Assembly (NCBI GenBank): GCA_016210005.1
Contig: JACQVA010000012.1
Span: 88,039-152,038 of the forward strand
Origin: Deltaproteobacteria bacterium
GTDB taxonomy: Bacteria > Desulfobacterota > Binatia > HRBIN30 > JACQVA1
DNA: 64,000 bases
Direction: 5' to 3'
The translations under genes and the position numbers were made by a program. Under the pieces are notes generated by a model, which saw nothing but the letters and a program-made list of their open reading frames with translations, was not told the DNA's origin and searched no databases. Below, one piece after another: positions 54,019 through 64,000 of the stretch (its first letter is position 1; each line of letters begins with the position of its first letter).

Positions 54019-54836
54019 CAATCGCTCGATTCACGCTGCGCTTGCAAATGGGCGGCGATCACATCGGCCGCCACAGCGCGGCAAGGAGCGTAGCTAGGCC
54101 AATCGTTCAAGTCAATCAACTGAAAACCGCCACCCGCGCAGGCGACGCAATCGCCGCCGTAAACCTCGACTCCGAGCGCGCCGGCGGCAGCGGCCGCCAG
54201 TGCCCGCAGCTCAAGCAGTTGTGCGGCGGTCAGTTGCAGCGGGGTTGCGAGCGCCGGGTAGTACGCCAGCCAGCCGTCAGCCACGGCATAGAACTTGATC
54301 ACCGGGCCGGCAACGTGGCGCTGCAAGACGGCGCGGGCGATGCCGCGCTGGCGCAGCTGTGCCACGGCCGCTGCGGCCGCCGCCGCGCCGCGCACCAACA
54401 CGACATCGCCGGACTCGGTGGCGTGCACGTCGCCGCGCTTCAGCCAGCCGCCATCGCCGTCGAGCCACGAGGGCCATTGCAGGCCCGCTGCACTAGTACC
54501 CAGCTCGATGGTCTCAGGGGCGGCGATGCCAGCCTGACGGAAATGCTCGACCATGCGATGGCGGTGGCAGTTGAGCACCGCCGCTACCGAGTTGATCACC
54601 CGCACCCCGGCGCACTCCCACTGGCGCAGCGTGGCCAGGGCGCGCTCTCCCTGCGCCATCGTGAACACGGTGGTGTCGCGCGCCGGCGCGGTCAACTCGT
54701 CATCGGCACTGACCACCTGCACCGCGTGTCCGCCCCGCTGCAAGGCGGCCGCCACCGCCTCCAAGATCAGGCGGTCGGCATTGACCTTGCCGGGCGAGAA
54801 GACGCGCTCGCGCGCGATGCCAAGGAAACCGCTCAT
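54015..54836 (-). CDS. ATP-grasp-like protein
   Basis: 273 aa from an ATG at 54836 overlapping the stop of the nucleotidyltransferase (ATGA). NADRLILEAVAAALQRGGH and RVINSVAAVLNCHRHRM open the chain; DGGWLKRGDVHATESGDVVLVRG, FYAVADGWLAYYP and VEVYGGDCVACAGGGFQLIDLNDWPSYAP form an ATP-grasp-like core with the final DxN metal site. The fold is that of carboxylate-amine ligases (RimK/CphA-like) and of inositol-phosphate kinases of the ITPK type. It could ligate an amino acid to the new amine or phosphorylate a cyclitol; the sequence does not decide. Confidence 0.75.
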   Translation of the reverse strand: MSGFLGIARERVFSPGKVNADRLILEAVAAALQRGGHAVQVVSADDELTAPARDTTVFTMAQGERALATLRQWECAGVRVINSVAAVLNCHRHRMVEHFRQAGIAAPETIELGTSAAGLQWPSWLDGDGGWLKRGDVHATESGDVVLVRGAAAAAAAVAQLRQRGIARAVLQRHVAGPVIKFYAVADGWLAYYPALATPLQLTAAQLLELRALAAAAAGALGVEVYGGDCVACAGGGFQLIDLNDWPSYAPCRAVAADVIAAHLQAQRESSDW

Positions 54837-55540
54837 GCGGTGTAGCCGCTGCGGATGAAGGCCTCGGCCGTGACGATGTCTTCGGCGCGATCCACGTCGA
54901 CGCACTTGGGCACGGGCTGGCCGTAGAGGCGATAGCCCCGCGCAATCAGGTGCCCCAGGAATTGGCGCAGCGCGCTCAAGCCGGCAGCGCGGGCGGCCTC
55001 GATCTCGGCGAAGATGGCCGGCCGAAGCGTATAGAAACCGGCCGTGATCAGCGGGCTATCCGCGGCGGCCGCGCCGATGGCGGTGATCCGGCCGTTGTTG
55101 TCGCAACGCACCCGCAGGGGCTTTTCGTCGTCGACGAAATCGTTCAGCGCGAGCACGCCGTCGGCATCAGCTCGCTCGGCAGCAGCGCGCGCGAAGGCGC
55201 CCACCGCCGCCGGCGCGATGATGGCATCCACGGTGAGGAGGAGGAACGACTCGCCATCCAGATGCGGCGCCAGCGCGAACAGGCTTTCCATCGAACTCGG
55301 CGTGCTGCGATGCACGAAGGTGAACGAGAGATCCGGTGCCTGCGCGTGGCAGTAGGCCGCCACCGCCGCCGAGTCCTCGTTGATGATGCAAGCGACCTCA
55401 GCGATCCCGGCGGCACGGATGCCGTTGAGGGTGTGCGCAATCAACGGCAGGCCCCCCACCCGCACCAGCGGCTTCGGGCCGTGCACGCCCGCGCGCGCCA
55501 GGCGCTCGCCCTGGCCGGCGGCGATGATGCCGGCCTTCAT
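54833..55540 (-). CDS. Nucleotidyltransferase (sugar/alcohol-phosphate cytidylyl- or guanylyltransferase-like)
   Basis: 235 aa from an ATG at 55540 overlapping the HAD stop (ATGA). MKAGIIAAGQGERL is the intact GxGxRL loop, HGPKPLVRVGGLPLIAHTL the PKPL motif, and LLTVDAII the metal Asp of LxxxD. It should activate a phosphorylated sugar, cyclitol or polyol with CTP or another NTP. In this operon it can supply the CDP-alcohol for the phosphotransferase at 50440, whose own nucleotidyl domain looks inactive. Confidence 0.88.
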   Translation of the reverse strand: MKAGIIAAGQGERLARAGVHGPKPLVRVGGLPLIAHTLNGIRAAGIAEVACIINEDSAAVAAYCHAQAPDLSFTFVHRSTPSSMESLFALAPHLDGESFLLLTVDAIIAPAAVGAFARAAAERADADGVLALNDFVDDEKPLRVRCDNNGRITAIGAAAADSPLITAGFYTLRPAIFAEIEAARAAGLSALRQFLGHLIARGYRLYGQPVPKCVDVDRAEDIVTAEAFIRSGYTA

Positions 55541-56229
55541 GCCCCCAGCACCTGCTCGAGCTCGCCGAGAGTGTCCAGGCACAAGTCGGCGGGGAGCTGC
55601 TCGGGCACGGCTTGCGAGCCGCGTAGCCACGCGGTCCGCATCCCGGCGGCGCGCGCCGGTAAGATGTCCTGTTGCAGCGAGTCCCCGACGTAGAGCGCGG
55701 CGGCGGCGCTGAGGCCGAGCTGATCGAGGGCGAGCGTGAAGATGCGCGGATCGGGCTTGCTGACGCCGGCCACGGTCGAATCGATCATCACGGCGAGCAG
55801 CGGGACGATGCCGGCCTCGGCCAGCAAGCGGGCGACGTTGCCGTAGAAATTCGACACCACCCCGAGGGTGAAGCGGCGCTGCCAGCGCGCCAGCAACCCG
55901 CGGCTATGCGCCAGCGCCGCGGCCGTCTGCGCCACAAACCGCTCGATGATGGCCTCAGCCGCGCCCGCGTTCCCGAGCTGCAAGTACGCAAACTGGCAGT
56001 GTACGTGAAACTCCACCGTAGCCCGCAGGTCGAAACTCGGGGCCTCGGGGCAGTGGTAGGCTTGGCGCGTAGCGAAACCGACAGCCTCGTGCAGGCGTTC
56101 GGGCGCCACCGTCAACCCGGCCGCGTGATAGGCCGCCGCGAAACGTTCCACCCACGGCACGCCCGGCCCGTCGAGCGTACCGCCGAAGTCGAAGAGAATC
56201 GCGCGCAAGCCGTTTAACCGCTCGGTCAC
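55537..56229 (-). CDS. HAD-family phosphatase
   Basis: 230 aa from a GTG at 56229. Motif I ILFDFGGTLDGPGV (second Asp replaced, DxGGTLD type), motif II GVVSNFYGN, motif III Lys in GVSKPDPRIF, motif IV YVGDSLQQDILPARAAGM. Type I HAD with a helical cap. As the first gene of the eight-gene operon it probably removes a phosphate from a pathway intermediate. Confidence 0.85.
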   Translation of the reverse strand: MTERLNGLRAILFDFGGTLDGPGVPWVERFAAAYHAAGLTVAPERLHEAVGFATRQAYHCPEAPSFDLRATVEFHVHCQFAYLQLGNAGAAEAIIERFVAQTAAALAHSRGLLARWQRRFTLGVVSNFYGNVARLLAEAGIVPLLAVMIDSTVAGVSKPDPRIFTLALDQLGLSAAAALYVGDSLQQDILPARAAGMRTAWLRGSQAVPEQLPADLCLDTLGELEQVLGA

Positions 56230-56304
56230 CGGTCCTCTAAATCAACTCGACCGCAGCGGCGCAAGACGGCTGCGGGCCGTGGTGATGGCGAGGTCCCCGC
56301 AATT

Positions 56305-56334
56305 GGGTGCGCGACAAATTTGTGGGTAACGTGG
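56305..56334 (+). repeat. Isolated copy of the cassette end
   Basis: 30 bases identical to 2943-2972 (starts GGGTGCGCGACAAATTTGTG). No hairpin or GIY-YIG gene follows, and I find no inverted partner nearby. It lies 76 bases upstream of the eight-gene operon start. Confidence 0.8.
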
Positions 56335-56374
56335 TCGGCGGTGGTAGATGCAGGGCGAAATCCGGAGGCAACTC

Positions 56375-56494
56375 ATGCGAACGCGGGTGATCGTGCCGCG
56401 GTCGTTTCGGATCGGCGCCGTGCCGCTGCCACGCGGGCCTCCGCTCGCCTGCGGCCAGCGACCCACCTTCGTGGCGATTAACCCAGGCAGATGA
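56375..56494 (+). CDS. Possible 39-aa leader ORF
   Basis: ATG preceded by CCGGAGG with ideal spacing; encodes a basic, Pro-rich peptide (MRTRVIVPRSFRIGAVPLPR...). Its TGA overlaps the ATG of the next gene (ATGA), which has no good ribosome site of its own, so the short ORF may drive its translation by coupling. Confidence 0.35.
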   Translation: MRTRVIVPRSFRIGAVPLPRGPPLACGQRPTFVAINPGR

Positions 56495-57261
56495 AGGGAG
56501 TCACCATCTCCTTGACGACCGTGTTGTCCGTATCCGTTCGTCCGGATCGTTTCACAACTTACGAGGCGAGGGTGCATCGGTTGGCCGAGAAGGCGCTGGC
56601 GCAGAAGGAGCCGTTCGAATGGGCGGCGCACCAGGTGATGGCGGGCGCGCTCGGCACGATCCACTTCGTCTCCGAACGCCGCGATTGGGCGACCCTGAGC
56701 GCGCGCGAGCCGGTCGAGGTCTTGATCCGCAAGATCATGGGCGACACCGAGGGCGCGCAGTTGTTCGATCAGCTCTCGGAGTGCGTGCTCTCGGAACGTT
56801 ACACCATCGGACAAGAGCGTACCGACCTGAGCTTCCCACCCGCATCGCCAGCCGCGGTCAAACCGTTCGGAACCGTCACCATCGTGCGAGCACGCCCGGG
56901 CGGCCAAGATGCGGTCGAGGAGCTGATCCGCAAGGTGGCGCAAGCGATTCCGCTGGTCAAAGACCAGCGCCGATTCCTGGCCTACCAGACCGTGATGGGC
57001 AATCTGCGGACCTACTGGGCGGTAGTACCTCTCGGTGATGTGGCGGAACTCGATGCCATGCTGTCGCCGCCTGAACTGCTCACCCGAGCCTTCGGCGCCG
57101 AGGGGGCGCTGATTTACCGCAACGGTATCGATGCCGCCGAGAGCATGGAACGGCAGCTCACGATCCTGCGCCCCGAGCTGTCGAATGGCGTCTGGGTACC
57201 GGCCATCCAGACCCGCATGGCGGCAGTGCGGCGCGGTGCGGCAACCGTCTCGACCCACTGA
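56491..57261 (+). CDS. Hypothetical protein, two-domain, possibly duplicated ferredoxin-like barrel
   Basis: 256 aa. Two halves of similar layout: VSVRPDRFTTYEARVHRLAEKAL...WAAHQVMAGALGTIHFV and VRARPGGQDAVEELIRKVAQAI...LAYQTVMGNLRTYWAVVPL. This looks like a tandem of dimeric alpha/beta (ABM/NIPSNAP-like) domains, but I do not recognise a named family. No signal peptide. The gap 57262-57390 to the CoA-transferase holds no gene. Confidence 0.65.
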   Translation: MKGVTISLTTVLSVSVRPDRFTTYEARVHRLAEKALAQKEPFEWAAHQVMAGALGTIHFVSERRDWATLSAREPVEVLIRKIMGDTEGAQLFDQLSECVLSERYTIGQERTDLSFPPASPAAVKPFGTVTIVRARPGGQDAVEELIRKVAQAIPLVKDQRRFLAYQTVMGNLRTYWAVVPLGDVAELDAMLSPPELLTRAFGAEGALIYRNGIDAAESMERQLTILRPELSNGVWVPAIQTRMAAVRRGAATVSTH

Positions 57262-57390
57262 GGCCGCCATGAGCCCCGACGAGGGCGGCACCTGCCGCCC
57301 GCCCACTGCGCCCCGCGCCCGTGCCCCGCCACGCTGTGAGCCGGTTGCCCCCGGCTGGCAGCGCCGCCAATCCTCTAGTACACACGCGCC

Positions 57391-58584
57391 ATGTCACAGT
57401 TGCCACTCGCAGGGCTCCGCATCCTTGCATTCACCCAGCTCGGAGCGGGGCCGTACGCCATGACCGTGCTCGCCGATCTGGGGGCGGAGATCATCAAGGT
57501 CGAAGACCCCACCAGCGGCGGAGACGAAGCCCGCACCGTTCCGCCGCATGCCGAAGGCGGGGACGGCTTGTACTTTCAATCACTCAACCGTAACGCACGG
57601 TCGCTGACGCTCAACCTGCGTACAGCCGCGGGCCGCGCCCTGCTTCATCGCCTGGTGCAAGTTTGCGACGCGGTCTACTCCAACCCGCGCGGCGACCTGC
57701 CCGCCAAGCTCGGCCTCGATTACGATAGCCTCAAGCAGGTGAACCCGAAGATCGTATGCTGCGCCCTGTCGGGGTTCGGGAAAACCGGGCCGATGCGGGC
57801 CGATCCGGGCTACGACTATCTGCTGCAAGCCATGGCCGGTTTCATGAGCCTGACCGGTGACCCCGGCACGGCGCCGGCTAAATGCGCGGTCTCGATCGTC
57901 GACTTTTCCGGCGGCTTGATGTCGGCCGTCGGGATGTTGATCGGCTTGCTGCGCGCACGCGCGACCGGCATCGGCTGCGACGTCGATGTCAGCTTGCTCG
58001 ACACCGCGGTGTCGCTGCTCAATTACCTGGCGGTGTGGGTGCTCAACACCGACCTTCGCCTCGAGCGCCTGCCCGACTCGGCGCATCAGACGATGGTACC
58101 GTCGCAGAGTTTCGCCACCCGCGACGGCTACCTCGTGATCATGTGCATGAAGGAGAAATTCTGGACGCGCTTGGCCGAGCGCCTCGGACTCGGCCATCTG
58201 CTCGACGATCCGCGCTTTCGCACTTTCGCCGATCGTCTGGCGCATCGCGGCGAGTTGGTTGCCATCCTCAAGGACGTGATGCGCGGGAAGACCAACGCCG
58301 AGTGGCTCGCCCTGCTGCGCGGGCACGTGCCCTGTGCCGCCGTGGCGACGATCGAGGAGGCGCTGCAAAACGAACAGGTGCTGGCGCGCGAGATGGTCGT
58401 CGCCTACGAGCATCCCCGCTTCGGCAACATTCGCGAGGTCGGCTGCCCGATCAAGATCGACGATATCAGGCCGCGTTACGGGCCGGCTTCGCCACTGGGT
58501 GCCGATACGGAGGACCTGCTGGAATCGCTGCTCGGCCTCTCGACCGGTGAAATCAGTGCCCTGCGGGCCGCCGGTGCGATCTAA
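57391..58584 (+). CDS. CoA-transferase family III (CaiB/BaiF)
   Basis: 397 aa. LAGLRILAFTQLGAGPYAMTVLADLGAEIIKVEDP at the N-terminus, SGFGKTGPMRADPGYDYLLQAMAGFMSLTG with the catalytic Asp, CDVDVSLLDTAVSLL, and FGNIREVGCPI at the end. It moves CoA between carboxylic acids. The acid is not identifiable; the organism's other acyl-CoA genes (thiolase at 4662) are compatible with breakdown of branched or cyclic lipids. Confidence 0.92.
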   Translation: MSQLPLAGLRILAFTQLGAGPYAMTVLADLGAEIIKVEDPTSGGDEARTVPPHAEGGDGLYFQSLNRNARSLTLNLRTAAGRALLHRLVQVCDAVYSNPRGDLPAKLGLDYDSLKQVNPKIVCCALSGFGKTGPMRADPGYDYLLQAMAGFMSLTGDPGTAPAKCAVSIVDFSGGLMSAVGMLIGLLRARATGIGCDVDVSLLDTAVSLLNYLAVWVLNTDLRLERLPDSAHQTMVPSQSFATRDGYLVIMCMKEKFWTRLAERLGLGHLLDDPRFRTFADRLAHRGELVAILKDVMRGKTNAEWLALLRGHVPCAAVATIEEALQNEQVLAREMVVAYEHPRFGNIREVGCPIKIDDIRPRYGPASPLGADTEDLLESLLGLSTGEISALRAAGAI

Positions 58585-58720
58585 GCCCGGCGGGCGAGCC
58601 CGCTGGCTGCGTTACCCGTGTGCCGCCAAGCGTGTCGCGATTTGTCATTCCTGCCCCACGCTCGTGACAATCAACCTGCATTGCCGCCTGCGTATTCTGG
58701 TATGCACGTTGCTGTGAGAA

Positions 58721-60016
58721 GTGGTCTGGCAGGCGGATGTAGCTGTGCAGAGCGCGAAGAAGCTAGCCGTGGAAACACGCTCCGTGCAATGTCCCTCCTG
58801 CGGCGCGGACAACCCCGGGGACGCAGCCTATTGTGGGCATTGCGGCACCAACCTGTTGGTGCCACCAACTTGCCCCGGTTGCGGCCGGTCAAATGCCGCA
58901 GGGGTGAGGTTTTGTCACGGTTGCGGCGGCCAATTGGGCGCAGCGCAGAAAGACCGCGCGGGGGCTGCGGCGGAAGACGATGCCCCCGATTTGGCCCAAC
59001 GGGTGGCAGTGGTCGAGAACGAATTGGTCGAGCTGGCGCGCGAGGTGGCGGAGCTCGGCACGCTGCGCGAGCAGTTGCAACGCGCGCTGGACGGGGTGCG
59101 CCGGCGCGCGGCAGCGCAAAGTGCGGAGGCACCGCCCGCCGGCGCCGATCAAGCGCAGGCGTCGGCCGGACCCGAACGACAGCGCGATCCGGCAAAGCTG
59201 CCCCATGCAACGGTTGCGGCCACCCCCCCGGCCGCATTGGCGACGGCGGCTACGCCTGCGGGCGAGCCGCCGCGCGCCAACCGCGTGGCCGAAACCATCA
59301 ACATAGTTCATTGCGATGACCAGCAACCCTTCCAAGAAGCGCTGCGGGCCGCGGTCGAGAAGTTCGGACATGCCAGCTATCGCCGTCTCGAAGAGCTAGA
59401 CGGCGGCGGTCCACCGACCGGCAAGCGGCTGCTGGCGGTGAACCTGTTGAGCGGCGGCGATCCGCTGCGGGTTGTGAGCGAGGCAGCGGTGTTGGGGGTC
59501 GAGAATCCCAGCGCGTTCACTTACTGTGCCGACGGCGGCCGCGGGCTGGTGCTGGGTATGGTGGAGTATTTCGCGCCACCGTTCGAGGCGGATGCCTGTG
59601 TGACGCGCCTGCTGGAGCGGCCGGCACCGGCGCAGCGCCTACTCGTGGTCAGCGATGCCGTCGATGTCACCACCGAGCTACGCAGCATCCTGACCCGCCT
59701 GGGCTGCGCCACCTCGGTGGCCTTCGACGTCCGCCAAGCGCTCGATCTGCTGCCGATGGTACGGCCGGACGTGATTCTGCTGGACCTCAACCTGCCCAAG
59801 GGCGAGGCGCTCCGTGTCGCCAGCCGCGTGCGCGCCGACACCGCCTACACCAACGTCAGCTTCGCCCTGATGTGGCACAAGGCGATCGAGGCGGCGACGT
59901 TCCGCCAGCACGCCGGCCGCACGACTCGCGATTCAGCGCTGTCGGCAGAGGACTTGCGCCGTGCGATGGCGCGCGAGCTTAGCCCCGGCGGCTCGGCTTT
60001 TGTCCCACGGCGGTAG
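58721..60016 (+). CDS. Zinc-ribbon protein with pseudo-receiver and receiver domains
   Basis: Up to 431 aa; GTGs at 58721, 58745 and 58769 are possible starts. Two zinc ribbons (CPSCGADNPGDAAYCGHCG and CPGCGRSNAAGVRFCHGCG, residues 24-69), a coiled coil (LAQRVAVVENELVELAREVAELG), a low-complexity linker (120-190), then a receiver-like domain (residues about 193-300) with NLL where the Asp should be, and a true receiver (about 305-415) with VILLDLNLP. No DNA-binding or enzymatic output is seen. It may be an adaptor that binds partner proteins in response to phosphorylation. Confidence 0.75.
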   Translation: MVWQADVAVQSAKKLAVETRSVQCPSCGADNPGDAAYCGHCGTNLLVPPTCPGCGRSNAAGVRFCHGCGGQLGAAQKDRAGAAAEDDAPDLAQRVAVVENELVELAREVAELGTLREQLQRALDGVRRRAAAQSAEAPPAGADQAQASAGPERQRDPAKLPHATVAATPPAALATAATPAGEPPRANRVAETINIVHCDDQQPFQEALRAAVEKFGHASYRRLEELDGGGPPTGKRLLAVNLLSGGDPLRVVSEAAVLGVENPSAFTYCADGGRGLVLGMVEYFAPPFEADACVTRLLERPAPAQRLLVVSDAVDVTTELRSILTRLGCATSVAFDVRQALDLLPMVRPDVILLDLNLPKGEALRVASRVRADTAYTNVSFALMWHKAIEAATFRQHAGRTTRDSALSAEDLRRAMARELSPGGSAFVPRR

Positions 60017-60076
60017 CCGACCAGGCTCGCTCCCCGGCGCTTGCCCTGGTGCGCCATTCCGCCTACATTCGGGGCC

Positions 60077-60997
60077 ATGAAGTGGCATGCACCTCTGGCC
60101 GTTGCTCTGATCGCGGCCACCGCCTTGATGGGCTGCGGGGCGAAGAAGCGGCTCTCCGCCGACGAGTATTTTTCCAAAGCGACCAAGGACTTCGAAGACG
60201 GCTCTTATCAGCTCGCCATCGAGCAGTACCGCGAGATGCTCGATCAATACCCGTTCACCGAGCATGGCGAAGAGGCGGAGCTCAAGATCGCCCACGGGCA
60301 CTATCTCGGCGGTAACCTCGCCGAGGCGCTCGCCGCATTCACCGACTTTCAGCGCCGCCACCCGACCAGCCCCCAGCTCGCCTTCGTCGGTTACGTGCTG
60401 GGCCAGTGTTACAAGCAGCAAATGGGCACCATTGATCGCGATCAGACCGCATCACAAAACGCGCACAACTACTTCGCCACCGTGGCGCAGCAGTACCCGA
60501 GTAGCCCTTTCGCTCAGCTGGCGCGCGAGCAGCTCGCCGATTGCCGCGCTCGTTTGGCGGGGCATGAGCTGTACATCGCCGATTTCTACGCCCAGCGCGA
60601 CAACCGCAGGGCGGCGGAGATGCGGCTGCTCGCTCTGGTCAGCCGCTACAACGACACCGACATCAGCGCTGACGCGCTGTCGCAACTGGCGCGCATCTAC
60701 CGCAAGCAAAACGATTCCGAGCGCGCGCTGCTTGCCGATGCAGCGCTGGCGCAGCGTTTTCCACACTCGAAGCCGGCTTCCGGCGCGCGCCGGCGCATTG
60801 CGCGCTCGGGCAAGCAAGAGGTGCTCAATGGCGACGACCCCATGCCTCGCCTGCTGGCCGGTCTGCCGCGAACCACCGCCGATCCGTTAGCCGCGCCGGT
60901 CCTGGTGCCGGGCATCGAGCCGCCGCGCGAGCGCCCCGTCCCCTCCGCTGTACCGGCGCTCGCCCCGCCCGCCCCGCTGGCCGGCTCGCCTTACTGA
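60077..60997 (+). CDS. bamD: Outer membrane protein assembly factor BamD-like lipoprotein
   Basis: 306 aa from the ATG at 60077. Lipobox ALMGC near residue 20, then TPR repeats: ADEYFSKATKDFEDGSYQLAIEQYREMLDQYPFTEHGEEAELKIAHGHY, and YFATVAQQYPSSPFAQLAREQLADCR, the BamD signature order. It scaffolds the BAM complex at the inner face of the outer membrane. The last 70 residues are Pro-rich and not conserved. Confidence 0.9.
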   Translation: MKWHAPLAVALIAATALMGCGAKKRLSADEYFSKATKDFEDGSYQLAIEQYREMLDQYPFTEHGEEAELKIAHGHYLGGNLAEALAAFTDFQRRHPTSPQLAFVGYVLGQCYKQQMGTIDRDQTASQNAHNYFATVAQQYPSSPFAQLAREQLADCRARLAGHELYIADFYAQRDNRRAAEMRLLALVSRYNDTDISADALSQLARIYRKQNDSERALLADAALAQRFPHSKPASGARRRIARSGKQEVLNGDDPMPRLLAGLPRTTADPLAAPVLVPGIEPPRERPVPSAVPALAPPAPLAGSPY

Positions 60998-61163
60998 CTG
61001 CCGCCTCTGATTCCACCCTCTGCTTGAGCGCCGACGTCCGGCATGTTGCCGGCAAGCACCTCGTATCCCAAAGGGGAACTCCCGCCAATTGTGATTCCAA
61101 GGACTCGACTGCCCTCTCAGGGCAACATGAGGCCGTTCGCGGCGCCAGTTGTGACAATTGCCA

Positions 61164-63734
<2,571 letters not shown>

Positions 63735-63773
63735 GCCGCGACTCAAGCCGCTCGCCCGGTCGGAGTCAATCAA

Positions 63774-63826
63774 GCGGGCCAATGACCGCGGAGCGGGCCA
63801 ATGACCGCGGAGCGGGCCGATGACCG
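63774..63826. repeat. Short 19-bp tandem repeat
   Basis: GCGGGCCAATGACCGCGGA occurs twice in a row and a third, partial copy follows. It lies between hrpB and the cassette copy. Confidence 0.7.
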
Positions 63827-63843
63827 CCGCGGCAGCGCGCACC

Positions 63844-64000
63844 GGGTGCGCGACGAATTTGTGGGTAACGTGGTTCGGTGTTATGGCCGTCATTCCCGCG
63901 AAAGCGGGAATCCAGTTTGGCGTTTGGCGCTATGGACAAGCAGTTCTGCGTTTACATCCTGGCCAGCAAACGGAACGGCACGCTGTACATTGGGGTGACC
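63844..64000 (+). mobile_element. Second copy of the GIY-YIG cassette, left part
   Basis: From GGGTGCGCGACGAATTTGTG onward it matches 2943-3104 with two base changes and without the 5-base insertion. It contains the perfect inner hairpin ATTCCCGCGAAAGCGGGAAT at 63892-63911. The right part lies outside the window. Confidence 0.85.
63932..64000 (+). CDS. GIY-YIG nuclease, intact 5' end, cut by window edge
   Basis: Twenty-three codons: MDKQFCVYILASKRNGTLYI then GVT. VYIL...TLYIGVT is the GIY-YIG catalytic core of the COG2827 small nucleases. Unlike the copy at 3031, no frameshift is present, so this may be the active gene. Confidence 0.82.
   Translation, partial: MDKQFCVYILASKRNGTLYIGVT

Overview
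The window is 64 kb of GC-rich bacterial chromosome, densely coded on both strands, with many 4-nt start/stop overlaps. Gram-negative features include BamD, a TolC/RND/adaptor efflux set and outer-membrane proteins. The gene content (SCP2-type thiolase, family III CoA-transferase, LLM-class flavin oxidoreductase, a 3-alpha-hydroxysteroid-dehydrogenase-like SDR, an HpnK-like deacetylase, and a secreted EF-hand/dockerin-like protein) resembles uncultured Deltaproteobacteria-like or Binatota-like genomes. That placement is inference; there is no rRNA or other strong phylogenetic marker here. I see no tRNA, rRNA, CRISPR array or recognisable transposase.

Layout. 1-1881: end of a zincin-type peptidase gene, then an unknown 90-aa protein, a methyltransferase and a PolB-like exonuclease, the last three joined by overlapping starts and stops. 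1972-2913: epoxide-hydrolase-like enzyme. 2942-3431: a small mobile-looking cassette with 30-bp inverted ends and a broken GIY-YIG gene. 3552-5852: HMGL-type aldolase and SCP2-type thiolase. 5827-12000: signalling genes (hybrid kinase, receiver, membrane kinase, LuxR regulator, universal stress protein). 12151-18400: DUF3237 protein, EF-hand protein, Ca-type P-ATPase, and a damaged locus in which the 5' part of a solute-binding-protein gene is joined out of frame to a 5'-truncated Cache/HAMP/PAS kinase. 18649-22089: SWIM/SNF2 helicase, a four-helix-bundle protein and a large perfect-looking hairpin made of 19-bp repeats. 22090-31179: mostly single metabolic genes (GH-like propeller, SDR, HAD, cyclophilin, cysC, S4 protein, LOG-family protein, peroxiredoxin, M19 dipeptidase, LLM oxidoreductase). 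31494-40317: thiC, malQ, glgP and a PP2C/STAS/anti-sigma-kinase partner-switching operon. 40508-47316: TetR-adaptor-RND-TolC efflux operon with a palindromic operator. 47430-48197: gloB.

48471-56229 is the most interesting block: eight minus-strand genes, nearly all with overlapping starts and stops. In transcription order they are a HAD phosphatase, a sugar-phosphate-type nucleotidyltransferase, an ATP-grasp protein, a class III aminotransferase, a Gfo/Idh oxidoreductase, a fused (degenerate nucleotidyltransferase)-(CDP-alcohol phosphotransferase), a UPF0104-type membrane protein and an HpnK-like deacetylase. Together they look like a pathway that builds, aminates and attaches an unusual polar headgroup to a membrane lipid. 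I do not recognise it as a described system.

56305-64000: one isolated copy of the mobile-cassette end, a hypothetical protein with a possible leader ORF, a CoA-transferase, a zinc-ribbon/double-receiver protein, bamD, hrpB, and a second, apparently intact copy of the GIY-YIG cassette running off the right edge. The two cassette copies are almost identical over about 120 bp, so the spread was recent.
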